Below, piece by piece: positions 1 through 6,162 of a stretch of DNA of 6,162 nt. Position numbers and translations under genes: made by a program. Each line of letters begins with the position of its first letter. Position 1 is the stretch's first letter. The stretch is from Candidatus Nanopelagicaceae bacterium (GTDB lineage Bacteria > Actinomycetota > Actinomycetes > Nanopelagicales > Nanopelagicaceae). The stretch is taken from contig JALQWD010000028.1 in NCBI GenBank assembly GCA_023260175.1, positions 1-6,162 on the forward strand. The letters are read 5' to 3'. The notes below the pieces were generated by a model. That model saw only the letters and a program-made list of their open reading frames with translations. It ran no database searches and was not told where the DNA came from.

Positions 1-201
1 GGTATCTAGCGTTTCGGAGGTCAGGTAGTTAAGGCTGGCGAAATCATCGTTCGTCAGCGCGGTACAAAGTTCCACCCAGGTGCAAATGTTGGTCGTGGTA
101 AAGACGACACACTATTTGCGCTCGCAGCTGGTGCAGTTGAATTCGGTCGCGCTCGCGGTCGTGACGTTGTAAACGTACAACCTGTAGCTCCAGTAGCTTA
201 A
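1..201 (+). CDS. rpmA: 50S ribosomal protein L27, 3' part, with an in-frame TAG near the window edge
   Basis: Frame 1 from the first base encodes the conserved body of bacterial L27: [18 protein letters not shown], then [20 protein letters not shown] and an Ala/Val-rich tail, ending at TAA 199-201. L27 belongs to the large ribosomal subunit, with its N-terminus reaching toward the peptidyl-transferase centre. About the first 20 residues lie outside the window, judging from the usual 80-90 aa length. Codon 3 of the visible part (7-9) is TAG, where the family normally has lysine in the (L)G-V/I-K-RFGGQ motif; one base (AAG to TAG) explains it. The rest of the frame is intact and well conserved, so a sequencing or assembly error at the edge is likelier than a dead gene. 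obg follows in the same direction, as in many bacteria. Identity is firm; whether the gene is intact is not. Confidence 0.88.
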
Positions 202-217
202 TTAAACGGTTTTAAAT

Positions 218-250
218 AAAGCGGGCCGGCAGATGCTGGTCCGCTTTTTT
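218..250 (+). terminator. Rho-independent terminator after rpmA
   Basis: A near-perfect hairpin pairs 218-230 with 235-247: 13 base pairs including two G-T pairs, closed by the four-base loop AGAT at 231-234. Its base is AAAGCGG/CCGCTTT and it runs directly into six T residues (245-250). This is a textbook intrinsic terminator, 16 bases past the rpmA stop. It lies only 21 bases before the obg start, which raises the question of how obg is transcribed. Confidence 0.9.
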
Positions 251-258
251 ATTAAGTA

Positions 259-263
259 GAAGG
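259..263 (+). promoter_or_regulatory. Ribosome binding site of obg
   Basis: GAAGG sits 8 bases before the ATG at 272, inside the purine stretch AGAAGGGAA. It supports this ATG as the obg start. It is one of only two clear Shine-Dalgarno sequences in the window. Confidence 0.75.
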
Positions 264-271
264 GAATAGCA

Positions 272-1765
272 ATGACAACATTTGTTGATCGAGTAACCCT
301 TCATGTTGCTGCCGGAAAAGGTGGCGATGGTTGCGTCTCTATTCACCGCGAAAAATTTAAGCCACTTGGTGGACCAGATGGCGGTAATGGTGGTCGTGGT
401 GGCGACATTGTTTTAGTTGTAGATCCAAATGTCACAACGCTTTTAGATTTCCATCATTCACCACATCGCCGCGCAACTAGCGGTCGACAAGGTTATGGTG
501 ATCGCAAAGATGGTTCACAAGGCGAAGACTTAATTCTTGGCGTACCATCTGGAACAGTTGTTTACGACGAAAAAGGCAATCAATTAGCTGATTTAGTTGG
601 TAACGGAACCACATTTATGGCGGCAGAAGGTGGCCGCGGTGGTCTAGGAAATGCAGCGCTAGCTTCATCAAAACGACGTGCACCAGGCTTTGCGCTTCTT
701 GGCGTTCCTGGTGACGAACGCACGTTAATTCTTGAACTAAAGAGCGTTGCTGATATCGCGCTAGTTGGTTTTCCAAGCGCGGGTAAATCATCCCTAATTG
801 CGGCAATCTCTGCTGCTCGTCCAAAGATCGCGGATTATCCATTCACAACACTGGTGCCAAATCTCGGCGTTGTAAGCGTTGGAGATACTCGCTTCACCGT
901 AGCCGATGTTCCAGGTTTGATTCCTGGTGCATCTCAAGGCAAAGGTTTAGGTCTTGAATTTTTGCGTCACGTCGAACGTTGCGTTGCACTTGTACACGTT
1001 CTTGATTGCGGAACTTTAGAAACAGATCGAAACCCAGTTGATGATCTTGAGATTATCGAATCAGAACTCCGTCAATATGGCGGACTAGATGATCGCCCAA
1101 GAATTGTCGCGCTAAATAAAACTGATTTACCTGATGGCAAGGTAATGGCAGAAATGGTGACAAAGACTCTGCAAGATAAGGGCTATGAGGTTTATCCAGT
1201 CTCTGCTGCATCTCGCGAAGGTTTGCAAGAGTTGCTTTATGCAATGGCGAAATTGGTGCAATCTTCACGCGCATCTGCAAAGAAAGAAGAGCGCACTCGT
1301 ATTGTGATTCGCCCAGCTGCGGTTGATGATTCTGGTTATCAAGTATTTGCAAATGGTGACGGCACATTCACTGTTCTTGGAAAGCGCGTAGAACGCTGGG
1401 TTCGCCAGACAAACTTTGGTAATTCTGAAGCAGTTGGTTATTTAGCAGACCGATTGGCGCAGGCTGGCGTGGAGAAGGCGCTATTTAAAGCCGGCGCAGT
1501 TGCGGGTTCAGAAGTTCGCATTGGTTCTGATCAATATGCAGTGGTCTTTGATTGGGAACCAACTATCGAAGCAGGCGCAGAAATGCTTTCAAAGAATTTG
1601 CAACGTCGCGGTGAAGATGCGCGTATTGATAATGTTTGGAAAGCTGACAAGGTTCAGGATCAATTAACTGAAGATGAAATGTCACGCCAATGGGAGTACA
1701 ACGTCTCCAATCCAAATACTCCTGAAGTTATCGAAGTTCTAGAGGACGAAGACGATGAAGCGTGA
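272..1765 (+). CDS. obg: Obg/CgtA GTPase (large-subunit assembly factor)
   Basis: The protein has 497 residues in the usual Obg domain order. Residues 1-158 form the glycine-rich Obg fold, including GKGGDG and [13 protein letters not shown]. The G domain has the P-loop GFPSAGKS (166-173), switch I with [11 protein letters not shown] (189-199), DVPG (212-215), the guanine-specificity motif NKTD (282-285) and SAA (311-313). The actinobacterial OCT domain covers about 355-430 and is followed by a long tail ending in acidic EDEDDEA. Obg proteins bind the 50S subunit, hydrolyse GTP slowly, and link ribosome maturation to nutrient state and (p)ppGpp. The length exceeds the E. coli protein (about 390 aa) because of the C-terminal extension, as is usual in actinobacteria. 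All nucleotide-binding motifs are intact. The start at 272 is backed by a good Shine-Dalgarno. The end overlaps proB by 11 bp, so the two are almost certainly one transcript. Confidence 0.97.
   Translation: MTTFVDRVTLHVAAGKGGDGCVSIHREKFKPLGGPDGGNGGRGGDIVLVVDPNVTTLLDFHHSPHRRATSGRQGYGDRKDGSQGEDLILGVPSGTVVYDEKGNQLADLVGNGTTFMAAEGGRGGLGNAALASSKRRAPGFALLGVPGDERTLILELKSVADIALVGFPSAGKSSLIAAISAARPKIADYPFTTLVPNLGVVSVGDTRFTVADVPGLIPGASQGKGLGLEFLRHVERCVALVHVLDCGTLETDRNPVDDLEIIESELRQYGGLDDRPRIVALNKTDLPDGKVMAEMVTKTLQDKGYEVYPVSAASREGLQELLYAMAKLVQSSRASAKKEERTRIVIRPAAVDDSGYQVFANGDGTFTVLGKRVERWVRQTNFGNSEAVGYLADRLAQAGVEKALFKAGAVAGSEVRIGSDQYAVVFDWEPTIEAGAEMLSKNLQRRGEDARIDNVWKADKVQDQLTEDEMSRQWEYNVSNPNTPEVIEVLEDEDDEA
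1741..1747 (+). promoter_or_regulatory. Ribosome binding site of proB inside the obg 3' end
   Basis: AGAGGAC lies within the last obg codons, with GAGG 9 bases before the proB ATG at 1755. It fixes that start and implies translation of proB by ribosomes at or near the end of obg. Confidence 0.65.
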
Positions 1766-2873
1766 TTTGATCACCAACGCTAAGCGCATTGTTATCAAAA
1801 TTGGTTCATCTTCTTTAACAGGAGCTGCAGGTAGTGGTCTTGATGCTTCGGCTGTTGATCGTTTGGTAGATGTAGTTGCTTCAGCTCGTAATCGTGGGGC
1901 AGAGGTCTTGGTCGTATCTTCTGGTGCAATTGCAGCTGGTCTTGCGCCACTTGGACTTCAAACTCGTCCAAAGGATTTATCAACTCAACAGGCAGCTGCC
2001 TCTGTTGGCCAGGGACTTCTAATTCATCGTTACACCGAAAGCTTTGCTCGCTACGGAATCACAGCATCGCAAGTACTGCTTACTACAACAGATGTTGTCC
2101 GTCGTTCGCATTATTCAAACGCGCAACGTGCCCTATTTAAATTGATCTCAATGGGCGTTGTTCCTGTTATTAACGAAAATGACACAGTCGGAACATCAGA
2201 AATTCGTTTTGGTGACAACGACCGATTAGCGGCTTTAGTTGCACTACTAACGCAAGCAGATTTACTAGTTTTAGTCTCAGATATTGATGCACTTTACGAT
2301 GCACCACCTAGCGAAACTGGCGCAAAGAAGATTACTGAAGTAAAAGACTTAACTGATATTGCTGAAATTAAATTAGGCGGCGCGGGTTCTGCAGGTGTTG
2401 GTAGCGGCGGAATGGTTACCAAAATTGAAGCGGCAAAGATTGCAACCAGCGCAGGAACAGCGATGCTTCTAACTAGCGCTAAAGATTTATCAGATGCAAT
2501 GACTGGCGCAGATTGCGGAACAATCTTCTTGCCAAAGGAATCAAAGAACAATGCACGAGCGCTATGGCTTGCGCATGCTTCAGCATCCAGCGGCAAGTTG
2601 GTACTTGATGCTGGCGCAGCTAAAGCGATTCTAGAGAAGAACGTCTCTCTGCTTCCTGCAGGTGTAACTGCAGTTGAAGGCACATTTGATGCCGGCGAGA
2701 CTGTTGATTTAGTTGATCTTGCTGGCAAAGTTATTGCGCGCGGAATTGTTAACTTTGATAGCGATGAAATTCCACAAATGTTGGGCCGCTCTACAAAGGA
2801 GCTAGCCGCAACGCTTGGGGCAGAGTTCGAACGCGAACTAGTGCATCGCGATGATCTAGTTATATTGAACTAG
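1755..2873 (+). CDS. proB: Glutamate 5-kinase (first step of proline synthesis)
   Basis: The 372-residue protein (E. coli ProB is 367) phosphorylates L-glutamate with ATP to give glutamyl 5-phosphate in the cytoplasm; in this family proline inhibits the enzyme. Residues 1 to about 260 are the amino-acid-kinase domain, with VIKIGSS (13-19), SSGAIAAG (55-62), the substrate loop NENDTV (140-145), FGDND (152-156), SDIDALY (175-181) and [15 protein letters not shown] (216-230). From about 277 to 360 comes a PUA domain opened by [11 protein letters not shown]. All expected motifs are present, so it should be active. The start overlaps the end of obg by 11 bp with a Shine-Dalgarno before it, suggesting translational coupling. 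The stop is TAG, which shows that TAG is a real stop in this genome. The last 14 bp overlap the opposite-strand hydrolase gene. proA, the usual partner, resumes about 1.2 kb downstream. Confidence 0.97.
   Translation: MKRDLITNAKRIVIKIGSSSLTGAAGSGLDASAVDRLVDVVASARNRGAEVLVVSSGAIAAGLAPLGLQTRPKDLSTQQAAASVGQGLLIHRYTESFARYGITASQVLLTTTDVVRRSHYSNAQRALFKLISMGVVPVINENDTVGTSEIRFGDNDRLAALVALLTQADLLVLVSDIDALYDAPPSETGAKKITEVKDLTDIAEIKLGGAGSAGVGSGGMVTKIEAAKIATSAGTAMLLTSAKDLSDAMTGADCGTIFLPKESKNNARALWLAHASASSGKLVLDAGAAKAILEKNVSLLPAGVTAVEGTFDAGETVDLVDLAGKVIARGIVNFDSDEIPQMLGRSTKELAATLGAEFERELVHRDDLVILN
2856..2873. repeat. Inverted repeat spanning the two convergent stop codons
   Basis: CTAGTT (2856-2861) and AACTAG (2868-2873) are perfect complements around a six-base loop, ATATTG. 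The element contains both the TAG of proB (2871-2873) and the TAA of the hydrolase gene (2860-2862, minus strand). GAT (2853-2855) and ATC (2876-2878) could extend the stem across a two-base bulge. Neither side has a T tract, so it is not a standard intrinsic terminator. It might still slow RNA polymerase where the converging transcripts meet, or be chance. Confidence 0.35.
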
Positions 2874-4017
2874 CAATCTGCTGCAATACCGGCACAATTT
2901 TCGAACTGATTCCATCAGCGCTTGTAGGTAGATCGCTTAACTTAACTACAACAACATGATCTTTCGGTTGCACGTAAATGTACTGTCCATGCAGACCAAG
3001 TAGGAGCGTAGTGTCTGGGAACGGATGCCATGTTTGCGCTCCATAACCCCAGCCATAATCAAGCGTTACCGCTGGTGTGGTCATTCGCTTTAAGTAGCTA
3101 GAACTAATAACCGATCCACCGCCAATATTTGCCGCACCATTATTTACAAATAACTGGCCAACTCGCGCAAAGTCGCGCGCGGTTGCATTGAAGCAGCAGA
3201 ATGTTTTTTCTAATCCGCCAACATGATCAACATTCCACTTTGCTTGATTCTGTGCGCCAATTGGTTGCCAGACATTCTTCTGGAAATATTCTGCAATTGT
3301 GGTTCCGGTAATTTTCTTGATAACCATGCCAAGTAATTGAGTATTAATGCTTCGATACTCTGGCTTTGTTCCTGGCTTCTCCCACATCTTCTGGTTGTGG
3401 TGCAACCACCATGAAATATCAGTAGATGCATAAAGTTGCGCAATTCCAACGCCCCAACCTGAAGGACCAGTTGGGTAGTTATCGCTGACGCCGATTCCTG
3501 AATTCATATCTAACAAATCTTTGATTGTGACTTTATCGAAATCAGTTCCAACTTTGTATTCAGGAAGGATGCTTACAAAGGTATCGCTCTCTTTTAATTT
3601 GCCACTAGAAATCAATTGGCCAATCATGATTGAGGTGAGCGTTTTAGCAACTGAGTAAGTTGGCAGCAAAGTATCTTTGCCATGACCATTGAAATACTTC
3701 TCGTAAACCAATTTGCCATCTTTGATTACCAAAAAGGCGTTGGTCTCTGTATCGTCCATAAATTTATCGAGCGAAATATCCGTACCGTCATAGTTAACGG
3801 TCTGAGGGATATTTGCACTTCCGGTGCTCCATGCAATTCTGCTATCAGCAGGTTCGATGATGTGTGATGGCATTAAATCCGGAGTCTTTGAAGCAGGAGC
3901 TAGACCCAATTTGATTGCGGCAATAGGTTCCGGGTAGCGAATCGCTTTGGTTAAACCAAATAGGGCTAAATAGAGAACCAATACTGTTGCGACGGTGCGC
4001 TTAAGAATTTTGAACAC
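2860..4017 (-). CDS. Membrane-anchored serine hydrolase, beta-lactamase/NylB-like
   Basis: This is a 385-residue protein if read from GTG at 4017. Residues about 8-22 (TVATVLVLYLALFGL), after a lysine/arginine-rich start, form an uncleaved anchor or signal peptide, placing the enzyme outside the membrane. The class C beta-lactamase-like fold is shown by SVAK (nucleophile Ser122 and Lys125, the SxxK motif), by YRSIN followed by TQLLG (Tyr221), by the block CCFNATARDFARVGQLF, and by HGQYIYVQP (His343) near the C-terminus. These wordings resemble the 6-aminohexanoate-dimer hydrolase (NylB) and esterase branch more than true AmpC enzymes. Substrate is unknown: a peptide, amide or ester, possibly in wall turnover. 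Antibiotic resistance cannot be claimed. A longer reading from TTG 4062 would run into proA; GTG 4017 puts the anchor at the N-terminus and has a promoter-like element just before it. No Shine-Dalgarno is visible. The gene stands between proB and proA in opposite orientation. Confidence 0.9.
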   Translation of the reverse strand: MFKILKRTVATVLVLYLALFGLTKAIRYPEPIAAIKLGLAPASKTPDLMPSHIIEPADSRIAWSTGSANIPQTVNYDGTDISLDKFMDDTETNAFLVIKDGKLVYEKYFNGHGKDTLLPTYSVAKTLTSIMIGQLISSGKLKESDTFVSILPEYKVGTDFDKVTIKDLLDMNSGIGVSDNYPTGPSGWGVGIAQLYASTDISWWLHHNQKMWEKPGTKPEYRSINTQLLGMVIKKITGTTIAEYFQKNVWQPIGAQNQAKWNVDHVGGLEKTFCCFNATARDFARVGQLFVNNGAANIGGGSVISSSYLKRMTTPAVTLDYGWGYGAQTWHPFPDTTLLLGLHGQYIYVQPKDHVVVVKLSDLPTSADGISSKIVPVLQQIASSI

Positions 4018-4023
4018 GCGATT

Positions 4024-4052
4024 AGGGTAATGGCAAGTAAGATTCCCGTCAT
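4024..4052 (-). promoter_or_regulatory. Predicted promoter of the hydrolase gene (leaderless)
   Basis: On the minus strand ATGACG (plus positions 4047-4052, four of six matches to TTGACA) is followed after 17 bases by TACCCT (4024-4029, a TANNNT -10). The -10 ends 6 bases before GTG 4017, which would make the start codon the 5' end of the mRNA. There is no Shine-Dalgarno, consistent with this. The -35 overlaps the predicted proA start at 4051. This is a reading of consensus matches only. Confidence 0.45.
4038..4043 (+). promoter_or_regulatory. Predicted -10 element for leaderless proA
   Basis: TAAGAT ends 7 bases before ATG 4051, the distance expected if transcription begins at that ATG. No Shine-Dalgarno lies before it. 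A -35 is not clear: TTGAAC at 4010-4015 is a good hexamer but sits 22 bases away, longer than usual. The element helps decide for ATG 4051 over ATG 4030. Confidence 0.45.
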
Positions 4053-5319
4053 GGATGCGCAAGCTTTAGTTAACGATTTAGCCGATAAGGCTAGAGCGGC
4101 TGCGCGTACCCTTTCGGTGGCAACGGGCGCTGAGCGCTCTGCCGCACTTAACGCGATTGCCGATGAAATTGAAGCGCGCTCCTTTGAAATTCAAGAAGCA
4201 AACCAGGCAGATATGGATCGCGGCCAACGCGATGGGTTAAATAGCCAACTACTAGATCGCTTACTTCTAAATGAAGTGCGTATTAAGGGAATCGCAAATG
4301 GTGCACGCCAAGTTGCGGCACTTGAAGATCCGCTCGGTCAGACTCTTCGCGAACGAACCCTGCCAAATGGTCTACATCTAAGACAGATTTCCGTTCCTTT
4401 TGGCGTTATCGGAATGGTTTACGAAGCTCGCCCAAATGTCACAGTAGATGCCGCAGTAATTCTTCTGATGAGCGGAAATGCGGCGCTCTTGCGCGGTTCA
4501 TCTTCTGCCGAAAGCAGTAATCATATTTTGGTAAAGGTAATGCGCGATGCGCTTGCCAAGACTTCAATCTCTCCAGATGTTATTCAATTAATTCCATCAA
4601 ATGATCGCGCTACAACAACAGCGCTATTAAAGGCACGTGGTCATGTTGATCTAGTTATTCCTCGTGGTTCAGCAAACTTAATTCGTATGGTGGTTGATGA
4701 AGCAACAGTGCCAACAATTGAAACCGGTGCTGGTGTTTGCCATGTATATGTTGATAAAGATGCGGATTTAGAAAAAGCAATACCGATTCTTATAAATTCA
4801 AAAACCCATCGTCCTTCTGTTTGTAATGCCGCAGAGACTTTATTAGTTCACAGAGAAATTGCGCCAAAGTTTTTACCAATGGCGCTCAAGGCGCTTAATG
4901 AATCTGGTGTAGTGCTTCACGCAGATGCAGAGGCGGCAAAGGCTGCAGAGATTCTTGGCATTCGTGCGCAATCCGCAACTGCAGAGAATTGGGCTACCGA
5001 ATATGGCGTGCTTGAAATGAATGTTGGCGTTGTAGATTCAGTAGAAGAGGCTTCAGCGCATATTGCAAAATTCGGTACCAATCACACCGAATCCATCGTC
5101 ACCGAAAATAGAGAGACTGCAGATAAATTCGTGAAGTTATCTGATTGTGCAGCGGTAATGATCAATGCATCTACTCGTTTTACTGATGGCGAACAGATGG
5201 GTTTTGGCGCTGAAATCGGCATCTCAAATCAGAAACTTCACGCTCGTGGCCCAATGGGCTTAGAACAGATGACGACCACCACCTGGATTGTCACTGGCAC
5301 AGGGCAAATTCGCCAGTAA
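4051..5319 (+). CDS. proA: Glutamate-5-semialdehyde dehydrogenase (gamma-glutamyl phosphate reductase)
   Basis: ProA reduces glutamyl 5-phosphate with NADPH to glutamate 5-semialdehyde, which cyclises spontaneously on the way to proline; it acts directly after ProB in the cytoplasm. The 422-residue protein (E. coli about 417) has the aldehyde-dehydrogenase-type fold. Visible landmarks are GVIGMVYEARPNVTVD (118-133), IPRGSANLIR (203-212), ETGAGVCHVYVD (224-235), the catalytic cysteine Cys258 in HRPSVCNAAETLLV, and STRFTDGEQMGFGAE then KLHARGPMGLEQMTTTTW near the C-terminus. ATG 4030 would add seven residues with no family support and would extend past the minus-strand -10. ATG 4051 matches the family's N-terminus and has a TANNNT element 7 bases before it. 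The gene ends in tandem TAA codons. It lies downstream of a divergent hydrolase gene, so it probably needs its own promoter instead of sharing the obg-proB message. Confidence 0.96.
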   Translation: MDAQALVNDLADKARAAARTLSVATGAERSAALNAIADEIEARSFEIQEANQADMDRGQRDGLNSQLLDRLLLNEVRIKGIANGARQVAALEDPLGQTLRERTLPNGLHLRQISVPFGVIGMVYEARPNVTVDAAVILLMSGNAALLRGSSSAESSNHILVKVMRDALAKTSISPDVIQLIPSNDRATTTALLKARGHVDLVIPRGSANLIRMVVDEATVPTIETGAGVCHVYVDKDADLEKAIPILINSKTHRPSVCNAAETLLVHREIAPKFLPMALKALNESGVVLHADAEAAKAAEILGIRAQSATAENWATEYGVLEMNVGVVDSVEEASAHIAKFGTNHTESIVTENRETADKFVKLSDCAAVMINASTRFTDGEQMGFGAEIGISNQKLHARGPMGLEQMTTTTWIVTGTGQIRQ

Positions 5320-5332
5320 TAACTTAATAAAA

Positions 5333-5338
5333 TAGAAT
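5333..5338 (+). promoter_or_regulatory. Predicted -10 element for leaderless gatC
   Basis: TAGAAT matches TATAAT in five of six bases and ends 6 bases before ATG 5345. The 25-base gap after proA is A/T-rich and has no Shine-Dalgarno. Together these suggest a transcript starting at or next to the gatC ATG. No convincing -35 is seen; the bases 17-18 upstream lie in the last codons of proA. Readthrough from proA is equally possible because no terminator separates the genes. Confidence 0.5.
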
Positions 5339-5344
5339 TCACTT

Positions 5345-5641
5345 ATGTCTAGCCTTACACGCGCTGAAGTTGCCAAGTTAGCAAAGCTCGCACGTATCGA
5401 AATGACCGATGCTGAGATGGATGCACTTTCATCTGAATTCGCAGTTATCTTGGGTGCGGTCGATCGAATTCAGGGAGCACCACTTGCAGATGTTCAACCA
5501 ACATCACATCCGCTTCCAATCAACAACGTAACTCGTCCTGATGTTGTTATCCCATCATTAACACCAGATGAAGCACTCAGCGGGGCACCAGCACAAGAAG
5601 AGCAGCGCTTCCGCGTGCCACAGATTTTGGGTGAAGAATGA
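5345..5641 (+). CDS. gatC: Asp/Glu-tRNA amidotransferase subunit C
   Basis: GatC is the small subunit of the GatCAB complex, which amidates misacylated Glu-tRNA(Gln) and/or Asp-tRNA(Asn). It wraps around and stabilises the GatA-GatB interface. The 98-residue length is typical (95-100). The N-terminal helix [19 protein letters not shown] and the segment [18 protein letters not shown] are characteristic, and the C-terminus [10 protein letters not shown] is the usual FxVPxIL-type ending. No Shine-Dalgarno is seen before ATG 5345; a -10-like hexamer suggests a leaderless mRNA. The stop overlaps the gatA start in ATGA, so the two are translated from one message. Confidence 0.95.
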   Translation: MSSLTRAEVAKLAKLARIEMTDAEMDALSSEFAVILGAVDRIQGAPLADVQPTSHPLPINNVTRPDVVIPSLTPDEALSGAPAQEEQRFRVPQILGEE

Positions 5642-6162
5642 TTCGCAAAAACGCATCCGAAATGGCAGCAGCTCTTGCTGCAAAAGAGATTTCATCAGTC
5701 GAATTAGTTAATGCGCATTTTGATCGCATTGCAGAAGTTGATGGTCAGGTAAAAGCATTTTTACATCTAGATAAAGAGGGCGCACTTGCACAGGCAAAAT
5801 CAGTTGATGATGCTCGTGCCAAAGGCGAAACACTTGCACCACTTGCTGGCGTACCAGTTGCGCTTAAAGATATTTTCACTCAAAAGGGCATTCCAACAAC
5901 TGCTGGTTCAAAGATGCTCGAAGGCTGGCGTCCACCTTACGATGCAACCGTTACCGCTAATCTAAAGAAGAATGGCATTGTCATTTTGGGTAAGACCAAT
6001 ATGGATGAATTTGCAATGGGTTCTTCAACTGAAAACTCTGCTTACCATCCGACTCATAACCCATGGGATTTAACACGTATTCCTGGCGGTTCTGGTGGTG
6101 GATCATCAGCTTCCCTTGCTGCATTTGAAGCGCCATTAGCACTTGGTACAGATACCGGTGGA
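5638..6162 (+). CDS. gatA: Asp/Glu-tRNA amidotransferase subunit A, 5' part
   Basis: The first 175 codons of GatA are present; the gene runs off the window, against a usual length near 490 residues. GatA is an amidase-signature enzyme that frees ammonia from glutamine and passes it to GatB. Of the Ser-cisSer-Lys triad, the lysine is Lys77 in [10 protein letters not shown] and the cis-serine is Ser152 in [11 protein letters not shown]. Aligning from memory with S. aureus GatA (Lys79, Ser154, Ser178), the nucleophile should be the very next residue after the final visible [22 protein letters not shown] is also a standard GatA stretch. The start is the ATG of the ATGA overlap with gatC; a weak GGGTGA (5629-5634) precedes it. 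gatB is expected downstream. Confidence 0.96.
   Translation, partial: MIRKNASEMAAALAAKEISSVELVNAHFDRIAEVDGQVKAFLHLDKEGALAQAKSVDDARAKGETLAPLAGVPVALKDIFTQKGIPTTAGSKMLEGWRPPYDATVTANLKKNGIVILGKTNMDEFAMGSSTENSAYHPTHNPWDLTRIPGGSGGGSSASLAAFEAPLALGTDTGG

Noticed and set aside
615..1367. Minus-strand open frames within obg (615-842 and 1053-1367)
   Set aside because: Both are antisense to conserved Obg domains and show no recognisable domain or start signal.
2294..2728. A 144-codon open frame on the minus strand within proB
   Set aside because: It is antisense to the conserved kinase and PUA domains; its Ala/Pro/Ser-rich composition is what the complement of proB codons gives, with no family resemblance.
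3682..3867. Plus-strand 61-codon frame inside the hydrolase gene
   Set aside because: It is a shadow of the hydrolase coding sequence with no ribosome site or family features.
2860..4017. Calling the hydrolase an antibiotic-resistance beta-lactamase
   Set aside because: The motif wording is closer to NylB/esterase-like members of the fold, and sequence alone gives no support for beta-lactam hydrolysis.
4030..4050. Earlier proA start at ATG 4030
   Set aside because: It adds seven residues beyond the family's usual N-terminus, and the purines AGGG before it sit too close (2 bases) to act as a normal Shine-Dalgarno.
3966..4052. Minus-strand 28-codon frame starting ATG at 4052 with a lipobox-like TLIAC
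   Set aside because: It looks like a lipoprotein signal but ends at TAG after 28 codons, lacks a ribosome site and overlaps the hydrolase start in another frame. The in-frame hydrolase N-terminus already has a good membrane anchor, so neither a separate gene nor a frameshift is needed.
4018..4062. Extension of the hydrolase to TTG 4062
   Set aside because: The 15 extra residues are polar and would precede the anchor, no ribosome site is seen, and the extension would overlap proA. GTG 4017 fits better.
5293..5317. ACTGGC/GCCAGT inverted repeat at the end of proA as a terminator
   Set aside because: The six-base stem has a 13-base loop and no T tract; it lies in conserved-length coding sequence and is too weak to call.

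Overview
The window looks like chromosomal core from a moderately low-GC actinobacterium. The gene order (rpmA, obg, proB, then proA), the long Obg with an acidic tail (497 aa) and the protein wording are actinobacterial. Eight 60-base lines that I counted by hand fall between about 35 and 50% G+C, far below most Actinomycetota. A streamlined freshwater lineage such as the acI group (Nanopelagicales: Planktophila, Nanopelagicus) is my best guess. This is inference from gene order and composition, not from a database match.

Layout. 1-201 is the 3' part of rpmA (ribosomal protein L27), with an in-frame TAG at 7-9. 218-250 is a strong intrinsic terminator. 272-1765 is obg (ribosome-assembly GTPase), which overlaps proB (1755-2873, glutamate 5-kinase) by 11 bp. 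2860-4017 on the minus strand encodes a membrane-anchored serine hydrolase of the beta-lactamase/NylB type; its 3' end overlaps the end of proB by 14 bp. A 33-bp divergent gap separates it from proA (4051-5319, glutamate-5-semialdehyde dehydrogenase). gatC (5345-5641) and the first 175 codons of gatA (5638 to the window end) follow.

How the genes work together. ProB and ProA catalyse the first two committed steps of proline synthesis from glutamate. Here the pair is split by an opposite-strand hydrolase gene. GatC and GatA are subunits of the amidotransferase that turns Glu-tRNA(Gln) or Asp-tRNA(Asn) into the amide-charged forms; gatB is expected beyond the window. L27 and Obg both serve the large ribosomal subunit.

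Expression signals are mixed. obg and proB have recognisable Shine-Dalgarno sequences. proA, the hydrolase gene and gatC have none, but each has a TANNNT hexamer ending 6-7 bases before the start codon, the spacing expected for leaderless transcripts. There is no tRNA, CRISPR array or mobile element that I can see, and no gene-free stretch over 300 bases. Most of the window is ordinary housekeeping. The points worth a second look are the stop in rpmA, the hydrolase splitting proBA, and the compact divergent promoter region at 4010-4052.
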